This document shows, in pieces, positions 10,801-18,325 of a DNA stretch of 64,000 nucleotides. Every line of letters begins with the position of its first letter. The first letter of the stretch is position 1. The translations under genes were made by a program, and so were the position numbers. The stretch covers positions 1,798,001-1,862,000 of the forward strand of contig NZ_CP024923.1 of NCBI RefSeq assembly GCF_002796605.1, in the 5' to 3' direction. The notes under the pieces were generated by a model that saw only the letters and a list, made by a program, of their open reading frames with translations, was not told where the DNA came from and made no database searches. Source of the stretch: Sphingomonas psychrotolerans (GTDB taxonomy: Bacteria > Pseudomonadota > Alphaproteobacteria > Sphingomonadales > Sphingomonadaceae).

Positions 10801-11018
10801 CGATGACGGCATTGGTGGCGAGCCTCGGTTTCGTTCCGATGGCGCTCGGGCACGGCGCCGGTGCCGAAGTGCAGAAGCCGTTGGCGACGGTGGTGATCGG
10901 CGGGCTGATCAGCGCCACGCTGCTCACCCTGTTCGTGCTGCCGACGCTCTATGCGCGGTTCGGCAACCCAAGGCGATCCGGTCAGACGAGCCCGGCCGCA
11001 GCCGTAATCGCTTCGTAG
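7806..11018 (+). CDS. CzcA-like heavy-metal efflux RND transporter
   Basis: 1070 residues, normal length for the HME-RND family. It has the expected plan of one N-terminal membrane helix, a large periplasmic loop, six helices, a second loop and five helices. The HME signature DFGLIVDGAVIIVEN (from residue 424) carries the proton-relay acidic residues in TM4. IDAVPDITNNQVQV near the start is also typical of CzcA/CusA. It is expected to export divalent (Zn/Co/Ni/Cd) or monovalent (Cu/Ag) cations; the metal cannot be fixed from the sequence alone. The 3' end overlaps the convergent bioA gene by 37 bp, which is unusual and suggests the two genes were brought together by rearrangement. Confidence 0.92.
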   Translation: MIDHIVTWAVDRRWLVLLLTAIAAIIGGISLARLPIDAVPDITNNQVQVNVIAPALSPELIEKQVAFPIETALAGIKGLENTRSLSRNGFAQITAIFSDSTDIYFARAQVQERLTAAQEALPGGVKPEMGPIATGLGEVYIWTLRYAGRGHAQHRPGEPGLQPDGSYITPEGDRLASEADKATYLHTVQDWIVAPQIKTVDGVAGIDSLGGYEKEYLVVPDVQQLAALKLSLGDLATALERNNVATGGGTVNRNGEGLAVRADARIRSLAQLRGTVIANREATPITLGQVAEVRLGQGVRMGAGSENGREVITGTAIMRIGENSRTVSSGVDAKLKAIAPSLPRDVVIEPVLDRTKLVNSTITTVTRNLAEGALLVTVVLFLLLGNFRAAMIAALVIPITMLLTGFGMLRVGVSANLMSLGALDFGLIVDGAVIIVENALRRIAGRQHAEGRTLTLPERLAVVSGAAREMIRPSVYGQAIIILVYVPLLTLTGVEGKTFEPMALTVIIALVFAFILSLTFVPAAIAIALSRPVEEKEGRVIGWLRRRYEPNLDRAMKRPSLTLGVALGALALAAGGYSTLGQEFLPKLDEGDVLISAFRVPGTSVEQSQKMQAQIEHALQGMPEIRTVFSRTGTAEVASDPMPPNATDTFIMLKDRKDWPNPSEDKATLVERIETRLAQVPGHAYEVTQPIQMRFNELIAGVRSDVAVKIFGDDFAEMNATAAKIAGVLRRTAGAEDVKVEQTEGLPMLDIAYAQDRASRIGVSAQDVADTVATAVGGREAGRIYEGDRSFPVVIRLADAARADLDALGQTPVPTPAGSFVPLASVADIQLVDGPNQISRENGKRRVVVQANVRGRDVASVVADARAAIAKDVQLPAGIWLEWGGQFENLASARHRLALVVPACFALILLLLYGALGNLRDAAIVFTGVPLALVGGVLALVLRGMPFSISAAVGFIALSGIAVLNGLVMLTSIQQLVAEGMDRATAAREGALARLRPVAMTALVASLGFVPMALGHGAGAEVQKPLATVVIGGLISATLLTLFVLPTLYARFGNPRRSGQTSPAAAVIAS

Positions 11019-12232
11019 ATCGCATCCAGATCCGCATCCTCGATGCAGTAAGGCGGCATCACATAGACGGTGTTGCCCAGCGGCCGTAGCAGCAGATCGC
11101 GGTCCCGGAAAAAGCCCAAGAGCCGCGGTCCGAGCTCGGACAGATACGCCCCCTCCCCGCCCCCGAGCTCCACGGCGGCGATCGTTCCGAGGACGCGTGG
11201 ATTGTGCACACCCGCAACCCCCGCCAGCGCCTCGATCCGGTCGGCCTGCCGCCGCGCGAGCCCGGCGACGCGAGCAAGAATCGGCTCCTCCCGCCAGATC
11301 GCAATGTTCGCCGCGGCGGCCGCGCAGGCGATCGGATTGGCGGTATAGCTGGACGAGTGGAAGAACATCCGCGCGCGGTCGTCGGCGTAGTGCGCGGCGT
11401 AGATCGGCTCGGTCGCCATGGTCACCGCCAGCGGCACTGCCCCGCCGGTCAGACCTTTGGAAAGGCACAATATGTCCGGAACCACGCCGGCCTGCTCGCA
11501 GGCGAGTAAACTACCCGTCCGGCCCCAGCCGGTCATCACCTCGTCCGCGATGAACAGCACACCATGGTCCGTGCAGATGCGGCGCATCTCGGCCAGCACC
11601 CATGCCGGATAGACCAGCATCCCGCCGGCGCCCAATATCAGCGGCTCGACGATCAGCGCCGCGGGCTTCTCGTGGCAATAGGCCTCGAGCGCATCGAGCG
11701 TTTCCTGTGCAGCGCCGGCCGCGGGAAACGGGATCGTCGCCACGTCGAACAGCAAGGGCGCATAGGCCTGGTTGAAGACGCCGCGCGCGCCGATCGACAT
11801 CGCGCCGATCGTGTCGCCATGATAGCTGTGCGCCATCACTATGATCCGGTGCCTTGGCTCGTCGCGATTGCGCCAGTAGCCGAGCGCCATCTTGAGCGCG
11901 ACCTCGACGCTGGTCGATCCCGAATCGGAAAAAAACACGCGCGTAAGCGCCGGCGGCATCAGCGCCCGCAGCCCCTGCGCGACCGCCTCCGCGGGTGCGT
12001 GCGTCCAGCCTGCGAAGATGATCTGGTCGAGCTGCCCGGCCGCCTCGCGGATCGCTGCCATGATCGCGGGATGGCAATGGCCATGGGTGGTGACCCACCA
12101 CGACGAGATGGCATCGACGATCCGCCGCCCGTCGGCCGTATAGAGCGCCGCCCCCTCGGCTCGCACCACCTGCGGGATCGGCTCGCCGAGCCCATGCTGG
12201 GTGAACGGGTGCCAGACCGGCGAATCGCTCAC
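10982..12232 (-). CDS. bioA: adenosylmethionine-8-amino-7-oxononanoate aminotransferase
   Basis: Class III PLP aminotransferase that converts KAPA to DAPA in biotin synthesis, using S-adenosylmethionine as amino donor. Typical BioA features are WHPFTQHG at the N-terminus, SSWWVTTHGH, the HSYHGDTIGAMS loop, FIADEVMTGWGRTG and the PLP lysine in LCLSKGLTGG (near residue 259). I choose the GTG at 12232, which overlaps the bioD stop as GTGA; the longer frame upstream is bioD shadow. Last gene of a bioF-bioD-bioA operon. Its 3' end overlaps the convergent czcA-like gene. Confidence 0.95.
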   Translation of the reverse strand: MSDSPVWHPFTQHGLGEPIPQVVRAEGAALYTADGRRIVDAISSWWVTTHGHCHPAIMAAIREAAGQLDQIIFAGWTHAPAEAVAQGLRALMPPALTRVFFSDSGSTSVEVALKMALGYWRNRDEPRHRIIVMAHSYHGDTIGAMSIGARGVFNQAYAPLLFDVATIPFPAAGAAQETLDALEAYCHEKPAALIVEPLILGAGGMLVYPAWVLAEMRRICTDHGVLFIADEVMTGWGRTGSLLACEQAGVVPDILCLSKGLTGGAVPLAVTMATEPIYAAHYADDRARMFFHSSSYTANPIACAAAAANIAIWREEPILARVAGLARRQADRIEALAGVAGVHNPRVLGTIAAVELGGGEGAYLSELGPRLLGFFRDRDLLLRPLGNTVYVMPPYCIEDADLDAIYEAITAAAGLV

Positions 12233-12852
12233 GCGAAGGCCCCCAGATCGAAGCCCTCGCCAAAGGCCGCCGCCAGCGTCCCGGCGGTCAGTGGATCGAG
12301 CCATGGCAGGCGCCCGAGGCGTCGCACGCGCCCAAGCCGGACGATGGTCTCCTCGCTATCGGGTACCGCCGGCCCGACAAAGGCAATGCCGAGGATCGGC
12401 ACGCCGCGGCTGCGCAGCGCCTCCAGCGAGAGCAGGCTGTGGTTGATCGTGCCGAGCGCGGTGCGCGCGACGAGCACCACCGGCGCAGCCCATCGCGCGA
12501 ACAGGTCGGCATAGAGCAACTCGCCATCGATCGGTACGAGCACGCCGCCCGCGCCTTCGACCACGAGCGTTCCCGCCACCGCGGGGAGCGCCAGCAACTG
12601 CGCATCGATGCGGATGCCGTCGAGTGCTGCGGCGCGATGCGGCGAGCACGGCGTGGCGAGGCGATACGCCTCGGGCAGCACGCGCGCGACCCCCAGCGCC
12701 TGGACGCGCGCCGTATCGCCCCTTTCCTCGATCCCCGCCTGGATCGGCTTCCAATAGGTCGCCCTCATGGCCGCCGCGAGGCCGGCGGCGAACACAGTCT
12801 TGCCGATATCGGTGTCGGTCCCGGTGACTACGATGGCGCGCCGGTCCGTCAC
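12229..12852 (-). CDS. bioD: dethiobiotin synthetase
   Basis: 207 residues, the usual BioD size. It carboxylates DAPA with ATP to form dethiobiotin. The P-loop GTDTDIGKT lies at residues 11-19. Also visible are YWKPIQAG (substrate lysine), VVEGAGGVLVPI and the GTINHSLLSLEALRSRG segment. The GTG start overlaps the bioF stop by GTGA, and its own stop overlaps the bioA start in the same way, so the three genes are translationally coupled. bioB and the bioC/bioH functions are not in this window. Confidence 0.95.
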   Translation of the reverse strand: MTDRRAIVVTGTDTDIGKTVFAAGLAAAMRATYWKPIQAGIEERGDTARVQALGVARVLPEAYRLATPCSPHRAAALDGIRIDAQLLALPAVAGTLVVEGAGGVLVPIDGELLYADLFARWAAPVVLVARTALGTINHSLLSLEALRSRGVPILGIAFVGPAVPDSEETIVRLGRVRRLGRLPWLDPLTAGTLAAAFGEGFDLGAFA

Positions 12853-13970
12853 TGCGCCGCCACGATCGCCGCCGCGAGCGCCTCCACAGCGGACGGCGTA
12901 GCATGCAGCGTGAGCGAGATGCGCAGCCGTGCGGTGCCGACCTGCACCGTTGGCGGGCGAATGCCCCGGACATCGAAGCCCGCGGATTGGAGCGCCGCGG
13001 CGAGCGCCATGGTCGCCTCGTCCTCGCCAATGATCAGCGGCAGGATCTGGCTGCCGGTCGGCACCACGCCGCAAGGCGCGAGAACCCGCTCGGCATGCGC
13101 GATCAGCGCGGTGAGTGCCCCGCGCCGCTCCGGCTCGTCCGCGAGGCACCGAAGCGCCTCGCGGACCGCAGCCGCCATCAACGGTGACGGCGCGGTCGAA
13201 AAGATGAAGGGACGCGCGCGATTGACCATGAAATCGCGAAGCACGCCGGGCAGGCAGAGCAGCGCGCCCTCGCACCCGAGCGCCTTCCCGCAGGTATGCA
13301 GCGTGATGATATTCTCCGCGCCGTGGAGATTGCGGGCAAGCCCGGTGCCGTCCGCGCCGAACACGCCGGTCGCATGGGCCTCGTCGACGAGAAGGAAGCC
13401 GTCGTGCCGCGCTGCGATCGCGGAGAGATCGTCGAGCGGCGCGCGATCGCCGTCCATCGAATAGACGCTCTCGACTGCGATCCACGGACGCCCGGTTCCG
13501 CCGCGGCGGCGCCAGGCCAGGATCGCATCCTCGAAGACATCGGCGTCATTGTGCGGCACCGGAGCGGTTTCGGCCCGGCCGAGGCGCATGCCGTCATGCG
13601 CGCTGGCATGAATCAGTGCGTCGTACACCACCAGGTCGCCGCGTTGCGGGAGCGTCGCGAAGGCCGCCACATTGGCGGCATAGCCGCTCGAGAAGAACAA
13701 GGCCGTGTCCGCGCCGAAGGACGCCGCCGCCTCGGCCTCGAGCAGTTCGTGCTCGGGGTCGTTGCCGCGCAGCAGCCGCGATCCGCCCGAGCCGACGGGT
13801 ACTCCGCGGGCGATGGCCTCCTGCACCGCAGCATGGAGGCGCGGCGCGGTGCCGAGCGCCAGATAGTCGTTCGAAGCGAAATCCGCACCCGCGCGCCGCC
13901 GCAGCGACCGCAGGCGGCCACGCGCGTCCAGCTGTTCGAGATCGGCGAGATGCGCTGCGAACTGAGACAT
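12849..13970 (-). CDS. bioF: 8-amino-7-oxononanoate synthase
   Basis: 373 residues. A PLP alpha-oxoamine synthase that condenses pimeloyl-ACP/CoA with alanine to give KAPA. Markers include FASNDYLALG, GSGGSRLLRGN, DEAHATGVFG and the PLP lysine in LHTCGKALG (near residue 229). First gene of the bioFDA operon; its stop overlaps the bioD GTG. It is divergent from a degraded gene, with only about 30 bp between the two starts, so any promoter must sit in or beyond that remnant. Confidence 0.94.
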   Translation of the reverse strand: MSQFAAHLADLEQLDARGRLRSLRRRAGADFASNDYLALGTAPRLHAAVQEAIARGVPVGSGGSRLLRGNDPEHELLEAEAAASFGADTALFFSSGYAANVAAFATLPQRGDLVVYDALIHASAHDGMRLGRAETAPVPHNDADVFEDAILAWRRRGGTGRPWIAVESVYSMDGDRAPLDDLSAIAARHDGFLLVDEAHATGVFGADGTGLARNLHGAENIITLHTCGKALGCEGALLCLPGVLRDFMVNRARPFIFSTAPSPLMAAAVREALRCLADEPERRGALTALIAHAERVLAPCGVVPTGSQILPLIIGEDEATMALAAALQSAGFDVRGIRPPTVQVGTARLRISLTLHATPSAVEALAAAIVAAQ

Positions 13971-14000
13971 GGCGCGGGACCTGTAGCGATTATCCCGGAC

Positions 14001-14805
14001 ATGGCCAGCGGCGGCGAGCCTGAGACCAAGACCGAGGAAGTCGTCGCGCCCGATCCCGAGGACGATTCCTCCCGCACCGGGAACAATGACATCGTCGTCG
14101 CGGCCCAGCGGCGCGAGCAGCGGCTTCAGGAAGTCGCCGCTTTGCTGCGCGGCAAGTCGATGCGATCTTCCTCAAGGGCGCCCACGGCCCACAGGTGGCG
14201 CACCAGTTCGGGCTGACGACGGTGATCGACACCGGCGCGCATCCCGAGCCGCTGATCCGCGCCAAATCTGCGGCTCGCCAAACCCGGGGCGAGCGACGCC
14301 GAACTGGTCGATGCCGCACACGAACACGGCATGACCCGGCTCGGCGATTCGGGGCTTCTCGGGTTCGAGCTCGGCGGTCCCGATGTTCGTTACGTCGGCT
14401 CGATATTGCCGATCGAAGGCCAGTCTTCGTGATCGCCACCGACACCTCCGGCATCTTCCCTGCTACATGATCTTCAATATCGTCACGATGCCGAAGATCG
14501 TGCTGATGTACGGCATCCTGCTGACCGCCGGAAACGCGATGCGAAATCCGTCGGCCTCTCCGATCGTAATGGAGCGGCTCGGCGATCTCACCGGCGACAA
14601 GCAGGCCGACGATGCCCATGCCGCATCGCTGATGTCCCGCCCCCAGTTCGTCCAGGACGAGGCATTGATCTCGCCGGTCATGCGCGGTCACCTGATACGG
14701 GATTTCGGACCCACGCCGGCGAAGATCGGCGGAGACATGTTTTTGACTGCCGCGGGAACGCCGGATCTGGCCAAGGTCGTCTCGGCGCTCAATTATTCGG
14801 GCTGA
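14001..14805 (+). pseudogene. degraded exported or receptor-like gene with several frameshifts
   Basis: No single frame spans this stretch, yet pieces of protein-like sequence follow one another in changing frames. They are: an acidic N-terminus from the ATG at 14001 ending in NDIVVAAQRREQRLQEVA (like the start of a TonB-receptor plug); AIFLKGAHGPQVAHQFGL in another frame; LGDSGLLGFELGGPDVRYVG in a third; VFVIATDTSGIFPA back in the second; and finally FNIVTMPKIVLMYGILL to the stop at 14805. At least four frame changes are needed to join them. The whole-protein family was not recognised. The 3' end lies 120 bp before the YqaA-like gene. I read it as a decaying gene. Confidence 0.5.
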
Positions 14806-14925
14806 GCGCTCGCGCCTTGCCCGATGTGATCGGGCTCCTCCCGAACATCTCCCGGACTGGCGCATTTGCGGCTTTCGCTGCGGCTGCGAATGCGGCAGGA
14901 ACCGCCAAACCATTCCGGAGACCGC

Positions 14926-15504
14926 ATGTTTCGCCCGATGTACGACTGGGTGCTGCGCATGGCGCATCATCGCCACGCGCTGCGCAGCCTCGCGCTCGTC
15001 TCCTTCGCCGAGAGCAGCTTCTTCCCCGTCCCGCCCGACGTGATGCTGCTCCCCATGGTGCTCGCACGGCGCGAGCATGCTTATCGGATCGCCGCGGTGT
15101 GCACGATCGCTTCGATCCTCGGCGGCATATTCGGCTATGCGATCGGCTATTATCTTATGGAGAGCGTTGGCCAGTGGCTGGTCCAGCTCTACCATATGGA
15201 AAGCAAGATCGAGGCGCTGCGCCACGGCTATGATCAATATGGCGCGGCGATCATCCTGGTCAAAGGCCTGACCCCGATCCCCTTCAAGCTGGTTACCATC
15301 GCAAGCGGACTTTTCCACTTCAATTTTCCACTTTTCATATTGCTTGCAACCATTACGCGCGCCGCGCGATTCTTCCTCATCGCCGCATTGCTCAAGCGGT
15401 TCGGCGAACCCGTGCAGGCGTTCATCGAAAAAAGGTTGAATTTGTTCGCCTGGGGCTTCCTGATCCTGCTCGTCGGCGGTTTTGCCGCGGTGGCAATGCT
15501 TTAG
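14926..15504 (+). CDS. YqaA/DedA-family (SNARE-associated type) membrane protein
   Basis: 192 residues from the ATG at 14926, with GGAG (14917-14920) as ribosome site. An inner-membrane protein of the YqaA branch of the DedA/VTT superfamily. Motifs include AESSFFPVPPDVMLLP (re-entrant loop region), GGIFGYAIGYYL, and GLTPIPFKLVTIASG containing the family's conserved basic residue after the proline motif. DedA proteins help flip lipid carriers or support membrane energetics; the exact job of YqaA members is not known. It stands alone between the frameshifted gene and a small exported protein gene. Confidence 0.85.
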   Translation: MFRPMYDWVLRMAHHRHALRSLALVSFAESSFFPVPPDVMLLPMVLARREHAYRIAAVCTIASILGGIFGYAIGYYLMESVGQWLVQLYHMESKIEALRHGYDQYGAAIILVKGLTPIPFKLVTIASGLFHFNFPLFILLATITRAARFFLIAALLKRFGEPVQAFIEKRLNLFAWGFLILLVGGFAAVAML

Positions 15505-15535
15505 ACGATCAGAACACTTCTGAAGGGGACCGTAT

Positions 15536-15796
15536 ATGTTCAAGAAACTGGCGGTGATCGTAGCCGCTTCGTCCATGCTGTTGGCAACGACGGCGGCACA
15601 GGCGGGTTCGGCCTCTGCACTCAGCCTGCGCAACGCGCCCGCGGCCGAAGCGCGCACCAGCACGGCTGCGCAGAAGGAAAGCAAACTCGTGGGCACCCCG
15701 CTGTTCGCGATCATCGGTATCGTAGCGGTGGTGGCGTTGCTCGAAGTGACCGGCGTGATCAACATCTTCGGCGACGACGAACCCGACAGCCCCTAG
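15536..15796 (+). CDS. small exported single-pass membrane protein, unknown function
   Basis: 86 residues. A signal peptide (KKLAVIVAASSMLLATTAAQAG) is followed by a short Ala/Arg/Ser-rich region, one hydrophobic helix (GTPLFAIIGIVAVVALLEV) and an acidic tail, GDDEPDSP. GAAGGGG (15521-15527) supports the ATG at 15536. A strong hairpin terminator follows at once. Small proteins of this build are common in sphingomonads, but I know of no assigned function. Confidence 0.7.
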   Translation: MFKKLAVIVAASSMLLATTAAQAGSASALSLRNAPAAEARTSTAAQKESKLVGTPLFAIIGIVAVVALLEVTGVINIFGDDEPDSP

Positions 15797-15833
15797 GCTC
15801 GAGCGGAGACGCTGCGGCCGATGAGAGATGAGG

Positions 15834-15865
15834 GGCGCTCCGTTCAGGTCGGAGCGCCTCTTTCG
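15834..15865 (+). terminator. rho-independent terminator
   Basis: 8-bp stem GGCGCTCC (15834-15841) / GGAGCGCC (15851-15858) with a 9-nt loop, followed by a T-rich run. It closes the small exported protein gene and isolates it from the secE-nusG unit. Confidence 0.8.
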
Positions 15866-15921
15866 TTTAGGGCTACTTCCCCTCGCTCCCGGCAAGAGCG
15901 TTTTGAACAGCAGCGCGCCGC

Positions 15922-15950
15922 TTGCTTTTGCCCCCTGCCCTCGCTAGATA
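15922..15950 (+). promoter_or_regulatory. candidate promoter of secE-nusG
   Basis: TTGCTT (15922-15927), a 17-nt spacer and TAGATA (15945-15950) resemble a housekeeping sigma-70 promoter. It lies about 110 bp before secE and after the terminator at 15834-15865. The roughly 260 bp around it (15797-16060) hold no tRNA, although tRNA-Trp is often found before secE in other bacteria. Confidence 0.45.
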
Positions 15951-16060
15951 CCCGTTCCAATCCGACAGCGTGATGGGAACACGCCGGTCCTTCCCCCGGA
16001 AGGAGCGGCGGCGGACCCATGCCTCGCTGAAGGGACCTTTTTTTGACGAGGATGCCCCCG

Positions 16061-16258
16061 GTGGCGAAGACCAGTCCCCTCGAATTCATGCGCCAGGTGC
16101 GCGCCGAGACCGCAAAGGTCGTGTGGCCGAGCCGCCGTGAGACGATCATGACCGGCGTCATGGTGCTGATCATGGCGACTCTGCTCGGCATCTTCTTCCT
16201 CGGCGTCGATTCGTTCTTCGATTTCGTCGTCCGTTCGCTCCTCCGTCTGGCCCAGTAA
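16061..16258 (+). CDS. secE: preprotein translocase subunit SecE
   Basis: About 65 residues, the short single-helix form of SecE. The amphipathic segment EFMRQVRAETAKVVWPSRRE precedes one membrane helix (TGVMVLIMATLLGIFFLGV). It clamps SecY in the translocon. I prefer the GTG at 16061 (giving M-AKTSPLEF, the usual alphaproteobacterial start) because GAGGA lies 8 nt upstream. An in-frame ATG at 16052 and a TTG at 16043 have poorer spacing. Next to nusG, as in most bacteria. Confidence 0.9.
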   Translation: MAKTSPLEFMRQVRAETAKVVWPSRRETIMTGVMVLIMATLLGIFFLGVDSFFDFVVRSLLRLAQ

Positions 16259-16272
16259 GGAATACGACACGC

Positions 16273-16812
16273 ATGGCGCGCTGGTACATCATCCACGCCT
16301 ATTCGGGCTTCGAGGGCAAGGTCCGCGACCAGATCCTCGCCGACGCGACCCGTCTGGGTCTCGACCGTCTGGTCGAGGCGGTCGAAGTCCCGACCGAGAC
16401 CGTCACCGAGGTTCGCCGCGGCAAAAAGATCCAGTCCGAGCGCAAGTTCTTCCCGGGCTATGTGCTCGCCAAGCTCGAGATGAACGACGACGTCTATCAC
16501 CTCGTCAAGAACACGCCGAAGGTGACCGGATTCCTCGGATCGTCGGGCAAGCCCCAGCCGATCACCGAGGCCGAGGCCGCACGCATCCTCAACACCAAGG
16601 AAGAGGCTGCCTCCGCGGCGCCCAAGGCGCGCGTCCATGTCGACTATGACATCGGCGACACGGTCAAGGTCACCTCGGGCAATTTCGCGACCTTCTCGGG
16701 GATCGTCGAGGAGCTCGATTTCGACAAGAGCCGGGTCAAGGTCTCGATCTCGATCTTCGGCCGCGCCACGCCACTGGAGCTGGGTTTCGAGGATGTCGAA
16801 CGGGTGAAGTAA
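16273..16812 (+). CDS. nusG: transcription termination/antitermination factor NusG
   Basis: 179 residues. The NGN domain (about 1-105; ARWYIIHAYSGFEGKV, KFFPGYVLAKLEM, FLGSSGKPQPI) binds RNA polymerase. The KOW domain (about 125-179; DTVKVTSGNFATFSGIVEE) binds Rho or ribosomal S10. It couples elongation with Rho termination and translation. 14 bp after secE and followed by its own terminator, so the secE-nusG pair forms a separate unit from rplKA. Confidence 0.97.
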   Translation: MARWYIIHAYSGFEGKVRDQILADATRLGLDRLVEAVEVPTETVTEVRRGKKIQSERKFFPGYVLAKLEMNDDVYHLVKNTPKVTGFLGSSGKPQPITEAEAARILNTKEEAASAAPKARVHVDYDIGDTVKVTSGNFATFSGIVEELDFDKSRVKVSISIFGRATPLELGFEDVERVK

Positions 16813-16849
16813 GCGGGTCCAATATGGTCCTGCTTGAGGGTTCTCGAAA

Positions 16850-16878
16850 GGCCGGCGCGGAAACGCTCCGGCCTTTTT
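16850..16878 (+). terminator. rho-independent terminator after nusG
   Basis: Stem GGCCGG (16850-16855) / CCGGCC (16868-16873), extended by flanking A/T pairs and a run of five T (16874-16878). It separates nusG from the rplK leader. Confidence 0.75.
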
Positions 16879-17001
16879 ATTTGCCTCCGGTCAACTTTCC
16901 GCAACGTACAGGCACCGTTGAGGACAAGGCATTTGCGTTTCGTCGTGCTTTGGGTTAGGGGCGCGCCCTTCCAAAGCTATAGCAATGGAGACCCTGCGGG
17001 A

Positions 17002-17017
17002 GGACGCCTCGGCGTCC
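17002..17017 (+). promoter_or_regulatory. hairpin in rplK-rplA leader
   Basis: GGACGC-CTCG-GCGTCC forms a 6-bp hairpin with a UNCG-like loop, 55 bp before rplK. It lies in a roughly 190-bp leader (16880-17072). L11-L1 operon leaders are commonly bound by ribosomal protein L1 for feedback control. Whether this hairpin is that site is inference. Confidence 0.35.
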
Positions 17018-17072
17018 GTCTGAACCGCTAAACTTGATCGGGGCCCGCTTGGGCTCCCTGAAAGAGAGTGAC

Positions 17073-17504
17073 ATGGCAAAGAAGATTACCGGCTATATCA
17101 AGCTGCAGGTGCCCGCCGGCGCCGCAAACCCGTCTCCGCCGATCGGCCCCGCGCTGGGTCAGCGCGGCGTCAACATCATGGAATTCTGCAAGGCGTTCAA
17201 CGCCCAGACCGGCGACACGGAAAAGGGCACCCCCCTTCCCACCGTGATCACCGTCTATGCGGACCGTTCGTTCTCGTTCGAGACCAAGACCCCGCCCGCG
17301 ACCTATCTGCTCAAGAAGGCCGCGAACCTGAAGTCGGGCTCGAAGGAGCCGGGCAAGATTTCGGCGGGAACCATCAAGCGCTCGGCCGTCCAGGCGGTTG
17401 CCGAAGCGAAGATGAAGGACCTGAACGCCAACGACATCGAGGCGGCAACGAAGATCATTGAAGGCTCCGCTCGCGCGATGGGCCTCCAGGTTGTGGAGGG
17501 CTGA
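17073..17504 (+). CDS. rplK: 50S ribosomal protein L11
   Basis: 143 residues from the ATG at 17073 (AAAGAGAG upstream); the longer frame is leader. L11 builds the GTPase-associated centre with 23S rRNA. Family features seen are [29 protein letters not shown] (N-terminal domain, Pro-rich thiostrepton-binding helix) and the C-terminal rRNA-binding domain ending MGLQVVEG. Followed by rplA after 4 bp. Confidence 0.97.
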   Translation: MAKKITGYIKLQVPAGAANPSPPIGPALGQRGVNIMEFCKAFNAQTGDTEKGTPLPTVITVYADRSFSFETKTPPATYLLKKAANLKSGSKEPGKISAGTIKRSAVQAVAEAKMKDLNANDIEAATKIIEGSARAMGLQVVEG

Positions 17505-17508
17505 GACC

Positions 17509-18201
17509 ATGGCAAAGCTGACCAAGAAGCAGAAGACCTGGACTGTCGAAGCCGACAAGCTCCACGGCGTCGATGAGGCGATCGCGATCGTCAAGGCGAA
17601 CGCGACCTCGAAGTTCGACGAGACCGTCGAAATCGCACTCAACCTCGGCGTCGATCCGCGTCACGCCGACCAGATGGTCCGCGGCGTCGTCACGCTGCCC
17701 AAGGGCACCGGCAAGGACGTCCGTGTGGGTGTTTTCGCCCGCGGCGCCAAGGCCGACGAAGCCACTGCCGCCGGTGCGGACGTGGTGGGTGCCGAGGATC
17801 TGATGGAAGCGATCCAGGGCGGCAAGATCGATTTCGACCGCTGCATCGCCACCCCCGACATGATGGGTCTGGTCGGCCGTCTCGGCAAGGTGCTCGGCCC
17901 CAAGGGCCTGATGCCGAACCCGAAGCTCGGCACCGTGACGATGAACGTCGGCGAGGCGGTCAAGGCCGCCAAGGGCGGTCAGGTCGAGTATCGCGTCGAG
18001 AAGGCGGGCATCATCCATTCGGGGATCGGCAAGGTGTCGTTCCCGGCGGAAGACCTGCGCGCGAACTTCGACGCGCTGGTCGACGCAGTGATCAAGGCCA
18101 AGCCGGCCGGCGCCAAGGGCAAGTATCTGCGCAAGGTCGCGCTGAGCTCGTCGATGGGCCCGGGCGTCAAGGTCGACGCCGCGGAAATCGCCGCGGTCTG
18201 A
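17509..18201 (+). CDS. rplA: 50S ribosomal protein L1
   Basis: 230 residues. The L1 stalk protein and usual translational repressor of its own operon. The signature region [29 protein letters not shown] is complete, as are the flanking rRNA-binding segments. Start at the ATG at 17509, 4 bp after rplK. In most bacteria rplJ-rplL would come next; here a terminator follows and the next four kilobases hold unrelated genes. Confidence 0.97.
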   Translation: MAKLTKKQKTWTVEADKLHGVDEAIAIVKANATSKFDETVEIALNLGVDPRHADQMVRGVVTLPKGTGKDVRVGVFARGAKADEATAAGADVVGAEDLMEAIQGGKIDFDRCIATPDMMGLVGRLGKVLGPKGLMPNPKLGTVTMNVGEAVKAAKGGQVEYRVEKAGIIHSGIGKVSFPAEDLRANFDALVDAVIKAKPAGAKGKYLRKVALSSSMGPGVKVDAAEIAAV

Positions 18202-18225
18202 TTTTGCGACAAACCGATAAGAAGC

Positions 18226-18251
18226 GGGCCGGGGGAAACCTCGGCCCTTTT
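18226..18251 (+). terminator. rho-independent terminator after rplA
   Basis: Stem GGGCCG (18226-18231) / CGGCCC (18242-18247) followed by TTTT. It ends the rplKA unit and shows that rplJL, 4 kb away, must have its own promoter. Confidence 0.8.
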
Positions 18252-18325
18252 CGTATCCGCGCGGAAATTTCCGTAATGGCGTCGGCACGTCGATCCGCCT
18301 ATCGGCTGGACGATGCAGGCACGCT

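Noticed and set aside
8619..11468. 949-codon minus-strand frame opposite the czcA-like gene
   Set aside because: Antisense shadow; the plus-strand product has a complete RND fold with conserved motifs.
14383..14805. 141-codon frame as an independent gene
   Set aside because: Its first 30 residues are off-frame Arg/His-rich sequence and the protein-like part continues a series of segments in other frames upstream, so it is the end of the remnant.
15797..16060. Expected tRNA-Trp before secE
   Set aside because: No cloverleaf or T-loop sequence is visible in this stretch.
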